Part shown: positions 1 to 8,440 of the stretch, piece after piece
Layout: every line of letters starts with the position of its first letter
Numbering within the stretch: position 1 is the first letter of the stretch
Source of the DNA: Clostridia bacterium
GTDB lineage: Bacteria > Bacillota > Clostridia > Oscillospirales > CAG-272
Direction: 5' to 3'
DNA length: 64,000 bases
NCBI GenBank assembly: GCA_017482055.1
Contig: JAFUOH010000010.1
Coordinates: 82,379-146,378, forward strand
Translations under genes and position numbers: made by a program
Notes under the pieces: model-generated
Seen by the model: the letters and a program-made list of their open reading frames with translations, nothing else
Databases searched by the model: none
Told to the model about the DNA's origin: nothing

Positions 1-1
1 T

Positions 2-94
2 GAAGCGCTGGACAGCCTCGATCACAATGTCAACGTATCACTCTCTCAGGTGCGCACGGCATCCGCCGCGGCTGCCGCGGGCAGAGCCAAATAA
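2..94 (+). CDS. C-terminal end of an upstream gene, possibly DNA polymerase III subunit delta'
   Basis: Thirty in-frame codons run from the left edge to a TAA at 92-94; the start lies outside the window. The visible tail ends in an Ala-rich, basic segment (SAAAAGRAK) with no recognisable domain. In many Firmicutes the gene directly before a ricT/PSP1 gene is holB, the clamp-loader delta' subunit, so that identity is inferred only from position. It is 64 bases upstream of the PSP1 gene and could share its transcript. Confidence 0.45.
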   Translation, partial: EALDSLDHNVNVSLSQVRTASAAAAAGRAK

Positions 95-158
95 GCGATC
101 ATTTATTTTACGGAAAGGAAGCACCCGCAGAATTTGCACGGTGCTATAGGATATACCA

Positions 159-1709
159 ATGGAAAGCAATGAAAAGACCGCTCGTGACGGGATGTCCTCC
201 GAGCAGCATAACGGCAAAAAGCCGTATCACAAGCATCACCGCCGCAGACCGAACAGCAATAAGCAGGGCGATAACCGTTCGGAGCAGAACAGCGGCGACA
301 GCATAACCGTCCGCCCCGGTCGCTACGACCTCCCTCCCTCGCAAGCGCAAAACGGCGAATTTTCAGCCGATCTCCCCAAAGCGGAGCGCTCCGAGGCTGC
401 CGGCAGTGCGGTAAACGGCGACAGCTCCCGTCCTCCACGTCATCACCGTCATAAAAATGACCGCCGCGGCAATAACAAGCTTAATGCCAATACTGAGAAC
501 GCGCGCAGCACAGCCGAGGTTATTTCGGAAACCACCGAGACAAACGAACACCCCACTGCCGAGACATCGGGTAACAGCAATGCGGGAGAATCCCACCGTC
601 GCCGTCGTCCCAGAGGCGGCAGGCGACATTCGGATTACAAAAAGGAGCGTGAAGCATCCATTTCCGAGACAGGCACCGCTGCGTCTGCCGACAGCGAATA
701 CACGCCTGAGCGCATCGAGGACGATTCCCTACAGGTCAGCGAGTACATTACCACTGCGGGAAGCCTTGACGCCGAGGTAGTAGACGAGCTCAACTCCGTC
801 ACCGAAAGCGAAGCCGAGCTTATTGAAAATGCCGAGCCTGAGCCCGAGGTGGAGCTTGCCAAATACGAGATCGTCGGTGTCCGCTTCAAAGCAGGCGGCA
901 AGATCTACTATTTCGACCCAAACGGCTTGAAGATAGCCAAAAACGATCCCGTGATCGTCGAGACCGCCCGCGGTCTCGAATACGGCATCTGCGACATTTC
1001 AAACAAGATCGTCACCGAGCGCGAGGTGGTGCTCCCGCTTCGCACCGTATCCCGTCCTGCCACCACTGAGGATACGGCACGCCACACGGCTAATGTAGCA
1101 AAGGAGCAGGAAGCCTTTGTCATCTGCTCGCAGAAAATACTCGATCACAAGCTCGGAATGAAGCTCATTGACGTGGAATATGCCTTCGACGGCTCAAAGC
1201 TGCTGTTCTATTTCACCGCAGAGGGCAGAGTTGACTTCCGCGAGCTGGTAAAAGATCTCGCCGCCGTGTTCCGCACCCGTATCGAGCTTCGTCAGATCGG
1301 CATCCGCGATGAGACCAAGCTGTTAGGCGGCATCGGAATCTGCGGCAGACCCTTCTGCTGCAAGACCTTTCTATCCGACTTTGTGCAGGTTTCGATCAAA
1401 ATGGCAAAGGAGCAGAATCTCTCCTTGAATTCCGTTAAGATATCGGGCGCCTGCGGCAGACTGATGTGCTGTCTGCGCTACGAATACGATACCTATCAGG
1501 AGGAGATCAAAAAGACTCCCAAGGTGGATCAGATCGTCTCCACTCCCGACGGCGAGGGTACCGTCATAGAGGTCCAGCCGCTTGCGGGACTCGTCCGTGT
1601 GCGCTTCGGCTCCAAAGCGGATATGATACCGCCGAAGGTATACCACCGCGACGACGTTACTGTCATCGGCGGCAAGGGTGTAAAGCCCAAAGAGACCGCT
1701 GACAGATAA
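159..1709 (+). CDS. ricT: PSP1 domain protein, RicT (YaaT) family, with long charged N-terminal extension
   Basis: The protein has 516 residues. Roughly residues 235-500 form a PSP1 domain starting near the segment EIVGVRFKAGGKIYYF. Two cysteine clusters typical of RicT, CGRPFCC (about 395-401) and CGRLMCC (about 432-438), match the ligands that hold an Fe-S cluster in the Bacillus RicA-RicF-RicT (Y-) complex, which assists RNase Y-dependent mRNA processing and sporulation control. The first about 230 residues are low complexity, rich in His, Arg, Asn, Ser and Glu, and look disordered; the usual family length is about 275-300, so this extension is unusual. It follows what is probably holB. 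The ATG at 159 has only a weak upstream purine stretch, so the true start could be internal to the extension. Confidence 0.88.
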   Translation: MESNEKTARDGMSSEQHNGKKPYHKHHRRRPNSNKQGDNRSEQNSGDSITVRPGRYDLPPSQAQNGEFSADLPKAERSEAAGSAVNGDSSRPPRHHRHKNDRRGNNKLNANTENARSTAEVISETTETNEHPTAETSGNSNAGESHRRRRPRGGRRHSDYKKEREASISETGTAASADSEYTPERIEDDSLQVSEYITTAGSLDAEVVDELNSVTESEAELIENAEPEPEVELAKYEIVGVRFKAGGKIYYFDPNGLKIAKNDPVIVETARGLEYGICDISNKIVTEREVVLPLRTVSRPATTEDTARHTANVAKEQEAFVICSQKILDHKLGMKLIDVEYAFDGSKLLFYFTAEGRVDFRELVKDLAAVFRTRIELRQIGIRDETKLLGGIGICGRPFCCKTFLSDFVQVSIKMAKEQNLSLNSVKISGACGRLMCCLRYEYDTYQEEIKKTPKVDQIVSTPDGEGTVIEVQPLAGLVRVRFGSKADMIPPKVYHRDDVTVIGGKGVKPKETADR

Positions 1710-1779
1710 CAAATTCCTGCAATCGCACCGGTTAGCATATGCTTTTTATGAATAGACTGTGAATTTACGATTTTACCTC

Positions 1780-1807
1780 TTGCAATTTTGAAATTTTGTG
1801 ATACAAT
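1780..1807 (+). promoter_or_regulatory. Promoter for the small ferredoxin gene
   Basis: A TTGCAA box at 1780-1785 and TACAAT at 1802-1807 are 16 bases apart, 42 bases upstream of the ferredoxin start. It indicates separate transcription from ricT. Confidence 0.55.
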
Positions 1808-1848
1808 ATATACGTAAGCAAAATTTTTAACACGGAGGTGTATTTGAA

Positions 1849-2019
1849 ATGGCATATAAGATTTCCGACGATTGCATCGCATGCGGCGCTTGCGCTGATG
1901 AGTGCCCCGTTAGCTGCATTTCTGAAGCAGACGGCAAGTATGTGATCAACGCAGATGAGTGCATCGAGTGCGGTGCATGTGCAGGCGCATGCCCTGTTGA
2001 CGCTCCCAAGGCTGAATAA
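1849..2019 (+). CDS. Small 2[4Fe-4S] ferredoxin
   Basis: A 56-residue protein with two CxxCxxCxxxCP motifs (CIACGACADECP near residues 9-20 and CIECGACAGACP near 38-49), the standard clostridial 8Fe ferredoxin arrangement with internal pseudo-twofold symmetry. It is a cytosolic low-potential electron carrier used by anaerobes for pyruvate oxidation, hydrogenases and radical enzymes. The start has a good ribosome site, GGAGGTG at 1833-1839. It has its own promoter upstream and a strong hairpin terminator 16 bases downstream, so it is monocistronic. A plausible local client is the ferredoxin-type thioredoxin reductase chain at 61.8 kb, but that is a guess. Confidence 0.96.
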   Translation: MAYKISDDCIACGACADECPVSCISEADGKYVINADECIECGACAGACPVDAPKAE

Positions 2020-2034
2020 TTTCGGAACATAGGA

Positions 2035-2069
2035 AATACCGCCGCGCAAACGGCGGTATTTTTGTTTTT
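2035..2069 (+). terminator. Rho-independent terminator of the ferredoxin gene
   Basis: A 10-bp stem (AATACCGCCG paired with CGGCGGTATT, loop CGCAAA) is followed by a T-rich run TTTGTTTTT. Confidence 0.9.
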
Positions 2070-2088
2070 GTGTTTGGCGGCATTAACC

Positions 2089-2190
2089 CCAAAGAACTCC
2101 CTCAGTCAGCCTTGCTGACAGCTCCCTCTGCAAGCTTCGCCTACAGCGAAGAAGGGAGCCTTTATGCGCGCGTTAGCGCGACGGATGCGT
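2089..2190. repeat. Dispersed hairpin-rich intergenic repeat
   Basis: This stretch carries a chain of small hairpins: GTCAG/CTGAC around 2105-2119, an outer CTCCCT/AGGGAG pair with an inner CTTCGC/GCGAAG pair (about 2122-2159), and a CGCGCGTTAGCGCG dyad. The CTCCCTCAGTCAGC...GCTGACAGCTCCCTC pattern resembles a palindromic repeat scattered between genes in many Oscillospirales genomes. It has no coding potential and lies in the 339-base gap between the ferredoxin and the MBL gene. Confidence 0.6.
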
Positions 2191-2300
2191 TTACCAAAGG
2201 CATGCGCTTCATCACCGCATTTTTGATCGAAGCATCGTATGATAAATGCCCCATAAGCGGGGCGCTCTTTTAAAGATATTCCGTCTCCCGCATATCTCTC

Positions 2301-2329
2301 TTGACAAATCGAGCGGCAGGTGCTATACT
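2301..2329 (+). promoter_or_regulatory. Promoter of the MBL hydrolase gene
   Basis: A consensus TTGACA (2301-2306), a 17-base spacer and TATACT (2324-2329). Its position excludes the in-frame GTG at 2320 as a start, because that codon lies inside the promoter. Confidence 0.85.
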
Positions 2330-2358
2330 TATTTCAGGAAAATACGAAAGGACAGCCG

Positions 2359-3171
2359 ATGGCTGAACATGATAACATGAACGGACTTACCAAGCTCACT
2401 CCCCACATCCACCGTCTTACTATTCCCTTTCTCGATATCTACACCACCGTCTTTGTGATAAACACCGAGGCGGGGGCGGTTCTGTTTGATACCGCTACAT
2501 ATCCCGAGGATATCGACCAATATATCGTCCCCGCCCTTGCTGAGCTTGGGATTTCTGCAAGCGAGCTTAAATATGCGGTGATCTCCCACAACCACCGCGA
2601 CCACGCCGGCGGGCTTGCACGTTTCGCGAAGCTGTTCCCCGATACCGTTATATGTGCCGGCAGTGAAGAATGCGGCGAGCGAGTTCCCGGACGCTGCGTG
2701 AAGGTTCTTGGTGAAGGTGATACGCTTGCATGCGTACTCACAGCCGTCTCGATGCCCGGACATACTCCCGACTGTGTGGGCATTCTTGACACGCGCACCA
2801 AAACATTGCTGTCCGGCGACGCTCTTCAGCTTTACGGAATATACGGCTCAGGTGCGTGGGGGGCAAATATAAGATGGATATCCGAGCACCTTGAGCTTGG
2901 CAAGCGTCTGCACGAATGCGACCTTGCGACAGTCGTTGCTTCTCATGATTATCATCCCTGCGGTTGGCGCGCAGACGGCAAGGCTGAGATCGACCGCTAC
3001 ATTGATGAATGCGCAAATGCGCTGTATGCCATCCGTGATTTTATCTCGCCTTACTTACAGTTGGATGATGATGCGCTGGCTGAAATGTACAATTCTTCCT
3101 CTAAGCTTCCCACCGTCGGCAAACACGTTATAAAGAACCTGCGTGAGCTGATGGACGCAGGTAAGATCTGA
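2359..3171 (+). CDS. MBL-fold metallo-hydrolase
   Basis: A 270-residue cytosolic protein of the metallo-beta-lactamase superfamily. The metal-binding motif HNHRDH is at residues 77-82, followed by a PGHTPD segment, LSGDAL, and a late SHDYHP, supplying the ligands for two metals. The family covers glyoxalase II, lactonases, RNases and flavodiiron proteins; nothing here fixes the substrate. The start was set at the ATG at 2359 because the upstream in-frame GTG falls in the promoter; AAAGGA at 2348-2353 is the ribosome site. It is followed after 18 bases by the ThrE exporter genes and probably shares their transcript. Confidence 0.85.
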   Translation: MAEHDNMNGLTKLTPHIHRLTIPFLDIYTTVFVINTEAGAVLFDTATYPEDIDQYIVPALAELGISASELKYAVISHNHRDHAGGLARFAKLFPDTVICAGSEECGERVPGRCVKVLGEGDTLACVLTAVSMPGHTPDCVGILDTRTKTLLSGDALQLYGIYGSGAWGANIRWISEHLELGKRLHECDLATVVASHDYHPCGWRADGKAEIDRYIDECANALYAIRDFISPYLQLDDDALAEMYNSSSKLPTVGKHVIKNLRELMDAGKI

Positions 3172-3189
3172 TCGGCAGGAGAGATAACA

Positions 3190-3999
3190 TTGACAAATCC
3201 CGATAAGCTTCCGCTCCCCGAGGTGACTCCGTATACGGGAACCTATGCCGATAACGTGGCACGCATCGCTTTGGACGTGGGAGAAGGACTTCTCACAAAC
3301 GGTGCAGATGTTCACCGCGTGGAAATTGCTATTGAAAAGATCTGCCGCACCTACGGTGCGGCGCATATTGATGTATTCACCATACATTCGCTGATACTTG
3401 CGGCTGTATACATGCCCGATGGTACGCATTCCACCCAGTCACGTCGAATTTTTGAGACCTCAAACAATCTCACGCGACTTGAGCTTTATAACGCACTGTC
3501 GCGAAAGCTCTGTGAGGAAAAGCCGTCCATAGATCATGCGGACGAAGAAATACAAGCTATCAAAAAAGAGGGCAGCTACCCGTTTTTTCTGACACTTATC
3601 GCCTACGTCATTTCCGCAGGCAGCTTCGCCATTTTTTTCGGCGGTACGCTTCGCGACGGAATTTCCGCAGGACTCATCGGTATCATAACGGCATTGCTTG
3701 ACCGTATTCGCATTGATCAAATAAACAAAATGGTCAAGACTATGCTCATTTCCTTTGTTTCGGGGGCGTTGTCCTGCCTTTCGGTACACATTGGCATCGG
3801 TCAAAATCTTGATATGATCATAATAGGCACCATAATGCTGCTTATCCCCGGACTGTCTCTTGGAAACGCTATGCGTGATCTGCTCAGCGGTGATACACTG
3901 ACAGGAACACTTAAAAGCGTACAGGCGATCATCATCGCGGTGATGATGGTGCTCGGATACGCGCTGGCACTGCTTATAGCAGGAGGTGGTCTTAAATGA
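3190..3999 (+). CDS. Threonine/serine exporter ThrE family, large subunit (DUF1212)
   Basis: A 269-residue membrane protein. The N-terminal about 125 residues are soluble and contain the ThrE signature region (LDVGEGLLTNGADVHRVE, about residues 21-38); about five hydrophobic segments follow from residue 130. In actinobacterial ThrE this domain and the next are fused; in Firmicutes they are usually split into two adjacent genes, as here. The pair is expected to export threonine, serine or small related molecules. The start is a TTG at 3190 preceded by AGGAGAGA (3177-3184). It overlaps the next gene by four bases (ATGA), implying coupled translation. Confidence 0.88.
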   Translation: MTNPDKLPLPEVTPYTGTYADNVARIALDVGEGLLTNGADVHRVEIAIEKICRTYGAAHIDVFTIHSLILAAVYMPDGTHSTQSRRIFETSNNLTRLELYNALSRKLCEEKPSIDHADEEIQAIKKEGSYPFFLTLIAYVISAGSFAIFFGGTLRDGISAGLIGIITALLDRIRIDQINKMVKTMLISFVSGALSCLSVHIGIGQNLDMIIIGTIMLLIPGLSLGNAMRDLLSGDTLTGTLKSVQAIIIAVMMVLGYALALLIAGGGLK

Positions 4000-4451
4000 A
4001 AGATATCGTCGTAAGGCTTATCACCGCCATGCTCGGCACCGTAGGCTTTGCCATGCTGTTCCGCGTCAGCCGCAAAAGGCTTCCCTGGGCGGCGCTGGGC
4101 GGGCTGCTTACTTGGGCAGTGTATGAGCTGTTCACCCACCTGTTCGGCGACCCGCTGATCTCCGCATTCGCATCCTCGCTGTTTATGACCCTCTACTCGG
4201 AGGCGCTTGCACGAGTACTCCGCGCTCCCGCGATCATCTTCCTTTTCCCCTGTGCGATACCCATAGTCCCGGGAAGCGGACTTTACTATACTGTCTACAA
4301 CCTTATCTTCTATAATGAAAATGCATTTTTTGCTAACGCCAAAACAACGCTCAGTATCGTCCTCGGCATGGCGGTCGGCATGAGTGTGGCATCCATTGTA
4401 GTCGGTGCATTGCTGCACGCGGTGCGGACGCTCAAAAATATAAAATCATAA
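3996..4451 (+). CDS. Threonine/serine exporter family, small subunit (DUF3815)
   Basis: A 151-residue, almost entirely hydrophobic protein with about four to five membrane helices, including a conserved-looking PAIIFLFPCAIPIVPGSGLY region typical of the ThrE C-terminal half. It overlaps the DUF1212 gene by ATGA, preceded by AGGAGGTGG in the end of that gene. The two proteins should form one exporter. A perfectly symmetric terminator begins at its stop codon. Confidence 0.88.
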   Translation: MKDIVVRLITAMLGTVGFAMLFRVSRKRLPWAALGGLLTWAVYELFTHLFGDPLISAFASSLFMTLYSEALARVLRAPAIIFLFPCAIPIVPGSGLYYTVYNLIFYNENAFFANAKTTLSIVLGMAVGMSVASIVVGALLHAVRTLKNIKS

Positions 4452-4479
4452 AAAAACGCGCGAGCTCGCGCGTTTTTTT
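4451..4479. terminator. Symmetric hairpin terminator after the ThrE genes
   Basis: A near-perfect palindrome, AAAAAACGCGCGAGCTCGCG and its mirror, with A-rich and T-rich ends so that it can act in both directions. It separates the exporter from the sigma-factor gene. Confidence 0.9.
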
Positions 4480-4546
4480 ATGAAAGACCGAACCCAAGGC
4501 GTAATTCTGCGACTATACTTACGTATACAACAAAAAGGAGCGCTCC

Positions 4547-6199
4547 ATGGACAAGCTTACACTAACCGAATATTACGATTACCTGAGCCGCGTCGCGAAT
4601 TCAAAATGTCGCTCACAGTTTGATGCCGAGGATCTTGTTTCTGAGACAATACTCTCTGCGCTTGCATTTATCAAGCGCGGCGGCGTTATCGAATACCCTA
4701 AAACCTGGCTCGCCAACACTCTGATGCACAAATACGCCGACCTGCAAAGACGGCGCGCGGGCTGTGGCAGTGTGATTTCGCTCGATCTTATTGACTTTTC
4801 CTCCGACGATGACCTTGTGGAATATGCATCCCACGACGACCTTGCCGAGCGGCAGCTTGAATATGAGGAAGCCGCCGAGGTACGTCGTGAGCTTAATTAT
4901 CTTGCTAAGCTCACTCGCGAAGTGCTGATGCGCTATTATGTGCGCGGTGAGAGCGTGGACTATATTGCATCTGCGCTCGGCATTCCGAGCGGAACGGTCA
5001 AAAGCCGTCTTGATCGCGGCAGGCAACAGGTAAAGAAAGGACTTGAAGCTATGGAAACAAAGAAAAATCATCTTCCCGGCAGACTAAATGTGTCAAACTC
5101 GGGCAGCTGTGGTCCGAAGTATGAACCGATGTCATTGGTAGAGGGTGATCTTATCGCGGAAAATCTGCTTCTGCTCGCCTACGAAAAGCCGCTGACTCCG
5201 GTAGAGCTGGCAGAACGCATCGGCATCCCCACTGTCTACATCGAGCCGATACTTGACAGGTTGGTGGGCGGTGAGCTTATGGTCAAGACCGACAGCGGGC
5301 GGTATTATACGGATTTTATCATCACCTACCCCGAAACAAAGGCAGAGCGCTTTGAAAATCAGCTTGCATTTGCAAATGCGCACATGAGTGACTTCTGCGA
5401 GGTCACCCGCAGACTTATCGAAAAAGTGCGCGCGCTTGCATTTGTGCTTGACGATCGGATCTATATGAAGCTGGAGCGGTATGCGGTGCTTCGCGCCTTG
5501 CAGAATTTTCAGCTTTTCGGACTGCCCGAGCTTAAATCGGGTTCCACTAAACCGCCAAAGCGCCGTGACGGCGGTGCGTGGCTGGCAACGGGAAATGCAT
5601 TTCCCGCAGATTACCGCGAGACGGAGCTCAGCCGCAAAATATACGACTACTCCATACTCGGCGGTCACCGTACCACCAACGGCGAAACCGACAACTATAA
5701 GCTGTGGCTATATGAGTTTGACACGCCGATGTGGGACTGTACCGCACGCTACGCAGGCTGCTTCGACTATTATTTTGCGCACATCCATCATCTGCTGTGG
5801 TACACATATAACCGTCAGCCCATAGGAAATGATATTCCAAACGCGCTCATCGAAGCGATCCCGAGGCTGTGTGAGTGCGGAGTGCTCAGAAAAGAGGGCG
5901 ATACAGTGCTGCCGGATATACCGATACTTACCGAAAATGACTACAAGTCGGTCACCGCTCTGTGCGACGCGGCGACATCAGAGCTGACCGAGCGCGTGGG
6001 CGAGGCTTACCGCGTACACATAAGAGAAAACCGCATCAAGCTCCCGTCACATCTTAAAAGCGTGCCTGAGCAGTTTACTTATGTTATAAATGGATGCATT
6101 CCCATGGCAGTCGTGCGGCGACTTTATGATGACGGTCTGCACATGGCAGGCGTTGACTACTGCTGTCCGCCGATGGTGCTTATGTATAAGGAGAAATAG
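4547..6199 (+). CDS. ECF-like RNA polymerase sigma factor with long C-terminal extension
   Basis: A 550-residue protein. Residues 1-75 resemble sigma region 2 (FDAEDLVSETILSALAF), and residues about 115-165 are region 4 with a helix-turn-helix (VDYIASALGIPSGTVKSRL). Ordinary ECF sigma factors are about 160-200 residues; here another about 370 residues follow. Residues about 195-250 look like a winged helix (KPLTPVELAERIGIP), and the rest is a soluble alpha/beta region rich in Tyr and Trp that I do not recognise. No anti-sigma gene is adjacent, so the C-terminal part may sense a signal in cis. A TATACT lies at 4514-4519 and an AAAAAGGAG ribosome site at 4531-4539. The gene stands alone between two terminators. 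Confidence 0.8.
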   Translation: MDKLTLTEYYDYLSRVANSKCRSQFDAEDLVSETILSALAFIKRGGVIEYPKTWLANTLMHKYADLQRRRAGCGSVISLDLIDFSSDDDLVEYASHDDLAERQLEYEEAAEVRRELNYLAKLTREVLMRYYVRGESVDYIASALGIPSGTVKSRLDRGRQQVKKGLEAMETKKNHLPGRLNVSNSGSCGPKYEPMSLVEGDLIAENLLLLAYEKPLTPVELAERIGIPTVYIEPILDRLVGGELMVKTDSGRYYTDFIITYPETKAERFENQLAFANAHMSDFCEVTRRLIEKVRALAFVLDDRIYMKLERYAVLRALQNFQLFGLPELKSGSTKPPKRRDGGAWLATGNAFPADYRETELSRKIYDYSILGGHRTTNGETDNYKLWLYEFDTPMWDCTARYAGCFDYYFAHIHHLLWYTYNRQPIGNDIPNALIEAIPRLCECGVLRKEGDTVLPDIPILTENDYKSVTALCDAATSELTERVGEAYRVHIRENRIKLPSHLKSVPEQFTYVINGCIPMAVVRRLYDDGLHMAGVDYCCPPMVLMYKEK

Positions 6200-6200
6200 C

Positions 6201-6228
6201 AAAAGGTGCGGCACTGCCGCACCTTTTA
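6201..6228. terminator. Convergent terminator between the sigma factor and the glycosidase
   Basis: An AAAAGGTGCGG/CCGCACCTTTT hairpin lies between the two convergent stop codons and has T runs on both strands. Confidence 0.88.
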
Positions 6229-6230
6229 CA

Positions 6231-7730
6231 TTATTTCACAATACCCGCCGCGTGAGCGCCGCCGAAGTCGCCGCACGCATCCGCAAATCCGAAGGAATAA
6301 AGCTCTCCGTCTACATCAAACCGTGCGCGGACGACCTTGTTATTGTACGCCGAAACATCAAACAGCCGCATATTGGTGGAATCGCCGCTGACACGAGCCG
6401 ACGCAAGCAAATTGTTGTCTGCGTCGAGCAGTTCAACCTTTACATTTCCCTTGAAGTTTATGTGCATGGACGTCTTGCCGTCGTATATCATGGGGCGAGT
6501 AAGCAGACTGCCGTCACCGTTCATTGAAACAAAGCCGTCGCGGCGGAGCTTGGCAAGACCCGTGGCTCCGTTTCGGTACATTCCGTTTGTAAACCACGGC
6601 TCTTCCGCACGGGACTCATCGCCGCCGAAGCCGATGTAGTAAATGTACAGCTCGTCGCCGTTTATTAAAGTCACACCGCCCACAGACTGCACATATCCGC
6701 GATCCCATGCGCCCCTGTGCATCGAAGCGTTTATAATGCTGTCTCGGCAGGGACGGGAGAAATGATATCCGTCACGGCTGTACATGGGAATAAGCTCGGT
6801 GATCTTCGGCACACCACCCTTTTCGCAGACATCATTTTCGGGACCGTACATAATCTGGAACATTCCCAGCATAATGCTCTCGTATCCGACGCAGTCCACA
6901 TTGTAAAGCTGCGGCTCGTAGCCGATGTACGGGATCGCGCTGTCAAGTGAGTCGCACTGCATCCATATGCGAGCTTCGTCATCGTTCCATTCTGCACCTT
7001 CAAAGAGATTATCGCATTCACGGTAATGTCTGACGCGTACAGGCCAGCCCTTGCGGATGGAATACACCCATTTTTTGCGGAATGGGTTGTAGAAAATAGT
7101 GGAACGGTCAAATACCTTTGAGGTAAATTTGAAATTCTCGAAATTGATACCGTCACCGCTCGTTGCCACAATACCGCCGTAGGGACGACTGCCCGGATTG
7201 CGAAGGAACAGCTTGTATTTTTCGTTTTTCGGAGCACTGTAATCAATAAACACAGTGGTCGAATCGGGACGCAGATATGTGAGCTCATCACACAGGCGCT
7301 CTTTGTCGTATCCCTCGTATTTGAGGATCAAATTGGTTCCGTCGCCGAGGTCGGGGCGCTCCCAATGTATACCGTCCTTTGAGGTGGCATAGCACATATT
7401 GGTAAGCCATCCCGCCTCATACCACATCTTGAAGATGTGTTCCTCTTCATCATACCACACACCACCGCTTTTGGGACAGGCAACGGGCGATTCGGCGATC
7501 TCCCATTTCGTCTGCGGATAAAGTATAGGGTTGCCATCAAATTTTTTCGCCTTGTGGTATACGGGTGAAAGATCGGTCTTTTCGATTAAAAAATCATCAA
7601 CGAACAGCTGTCGTCCCACGGTGACATTTATCACCTCGGGCGGTGTTTTCAGATACGGCACATTGCTTGCATCCGATGGTTTTTCACAAAATTCGTCCGG
7701 AAGAATTATGTTGTTATACAGCTTTTCCAT
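6231..7730 (-). CDS. Predicted glycosidase, GH32/43-like five-bladed beta-propeller
   Basis: A 499-residue cytosolic protein without signal peptide. It has features of the GH-J/GH-F beta-propeller hydrolases: an early VDDFLIEKT segment after a beta strand, repeated WYEAG..YATSKDGIHWERP and YSRDGYHFSRP blade motifs, and a C-terminal beta-rich part that may be a small sandwich domain. This branch is often annotated only as glycosyl hydrolase family 32-like, with sugar specificity unknown. It is followed upstream on the same strand, 17 bases away, by the flavodoxin gene, and the two are probably co-transcribed with the flavodoxin first. Catalytic acids cannot be assigned with certainty. Confidence 0.7.
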   Translation of the reverse strand: MEKLYNNIILPDEFCEKPSDASNVPYLKTPPEVINVTVGRQLFVDDFLIEKTDLSPVYHKAKKFDGNPILYPQTKWEIAESPVACPKSGGVWYDEEEHIFKMWYEAGWLTNMCYATSKDGIHWERPDLGDGTNLILKYEGYDKERLCDELTYLRPDSTTVFIDYSAPKNEKYKLFLRNPGSRPYGGIVATSGDGINFENFKFTSKVFDRSTIFYNPFRKKWVYSIRKGWPVRVRHYRECDNLFEGAEWNDDEARIWMQCDSLDSAIPYIGYEPQLYNVDCVGYESIMLGMFQIMYGPENDVCEKGGVPKITELIPMYSRDGYHFSRPCRDSIINASMHRGAWDRGYVQSVGGVTLINGDELYIYYIGFGGDESRAEEPWFTNGMYRNGATGLAKLRRDGFVSMNGDGSLLTRPMIYDGKTSMHINFKGNVKVELLDADNNLLASARVSGDSTNMRLFDVSAYNNKVVRARFDVDGELYSFGFADACGDFGGAHAAGIVK

Positions 7731-7747
7731 TATACTCTCCCTTGTAT

Positions 7748-8374
7748 TCAGCGGATAAAATTAGTTCTCAGCTTCGCTTCACGCTCGGGGGACTTGACGC
7801 CTGCCGCCTTGCCGGCTTCGATGGATTTAAGCAGCCACGCCATGTTGTCGGCGAGAGTGCGCATGGTCTGAAGTCCCTCTAAATCCTGTCTCACCTCGTC
7901 GGGGGTGTTGCCGTGTACCTGATTCCAATACTGGGAGGTAACAACGGGCATATTCGACATCTGGAAGAACTTGTTCAGCGCTTCATAAGCCGCCGATGCG
8001 CCGCCGCGTCTGCAGGAAACTACCGCCGATGCGGGCTTATTCTGAAGCAGTGCGGAACCGCTGTAGAAAAGTCTGCCGAGGAAGCTCGTAACCTGCCCCG
8101 ATGCGCCTGCGTAGTGTACGGGCGAGCCGACAATGATTCCGTCGCAGGTTTCCAGCTTCTCCTGCGCCGTCTCGACCACGTCTCCGCCGAATACGCATCT
8201 GCTGTGAAGCTTCGCACACCCACGACAACCGAGACAGCTTTTTATAGGCTCGGTGCCGAGCCAAAGTATCTCGGCATCAACACCGTTTTTATTAAGCTGC
8301 CCCGCTACCTCCGCAAGTGCGGTATAAGTGCAGCCCTTTTCATGCGGACTTCCGTTAATAAGCAATACTTTCAT
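7748..8374 (-). CDS. Flavodoxin-fold NAD(P)H-dependent FMN reductase / iron-sulfur flavoprotein family
   Basis: A 208-residue protein starting with the FMN-phosphate loop of the family (LLINGSPHEKGCTYTAL). It has a CLGCRGCAKL cysteine motif at residues 48-57, as in the small iron-sulfur flavoprotein and azoreductase-like reductases of anaerobes, and a GSPVHYAGASGQ segment for flavin-ring binding. The likely role is two-electron reduction of a small molecule in the cytosol. AAGGAGAA lies 8 bases upstream of the ATG. It precedes the beta-propeller glycosidase in a two-gene operon. Confidence 0.85.
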   Translation of the reverse strand: MKVLLINGSPHEKGCTYTALAEVAGQLNKNGVDAEILWLGTEPIKSCLGCRGCAKLHSRCVFGGDVVETAQEKLETCDGIIVGSPVHYAGASGQVTSFLGRLFYSGSALLQNKPASAVVSCRRGGASAAYEALNKFFQMSNMPVVTSQYWNQVHGNTPDEVRQDLEGLQTMRTLADNMAWLLKSIEAGKAAGVKSPEREAKLRTNFIR

Positions 8375-8440
8375 ATATATTCTCCTTCTTAATCATACAG
8401 TAAATTATCGTTTAGCGTTGCGGCAAATGTTCGCACATCG

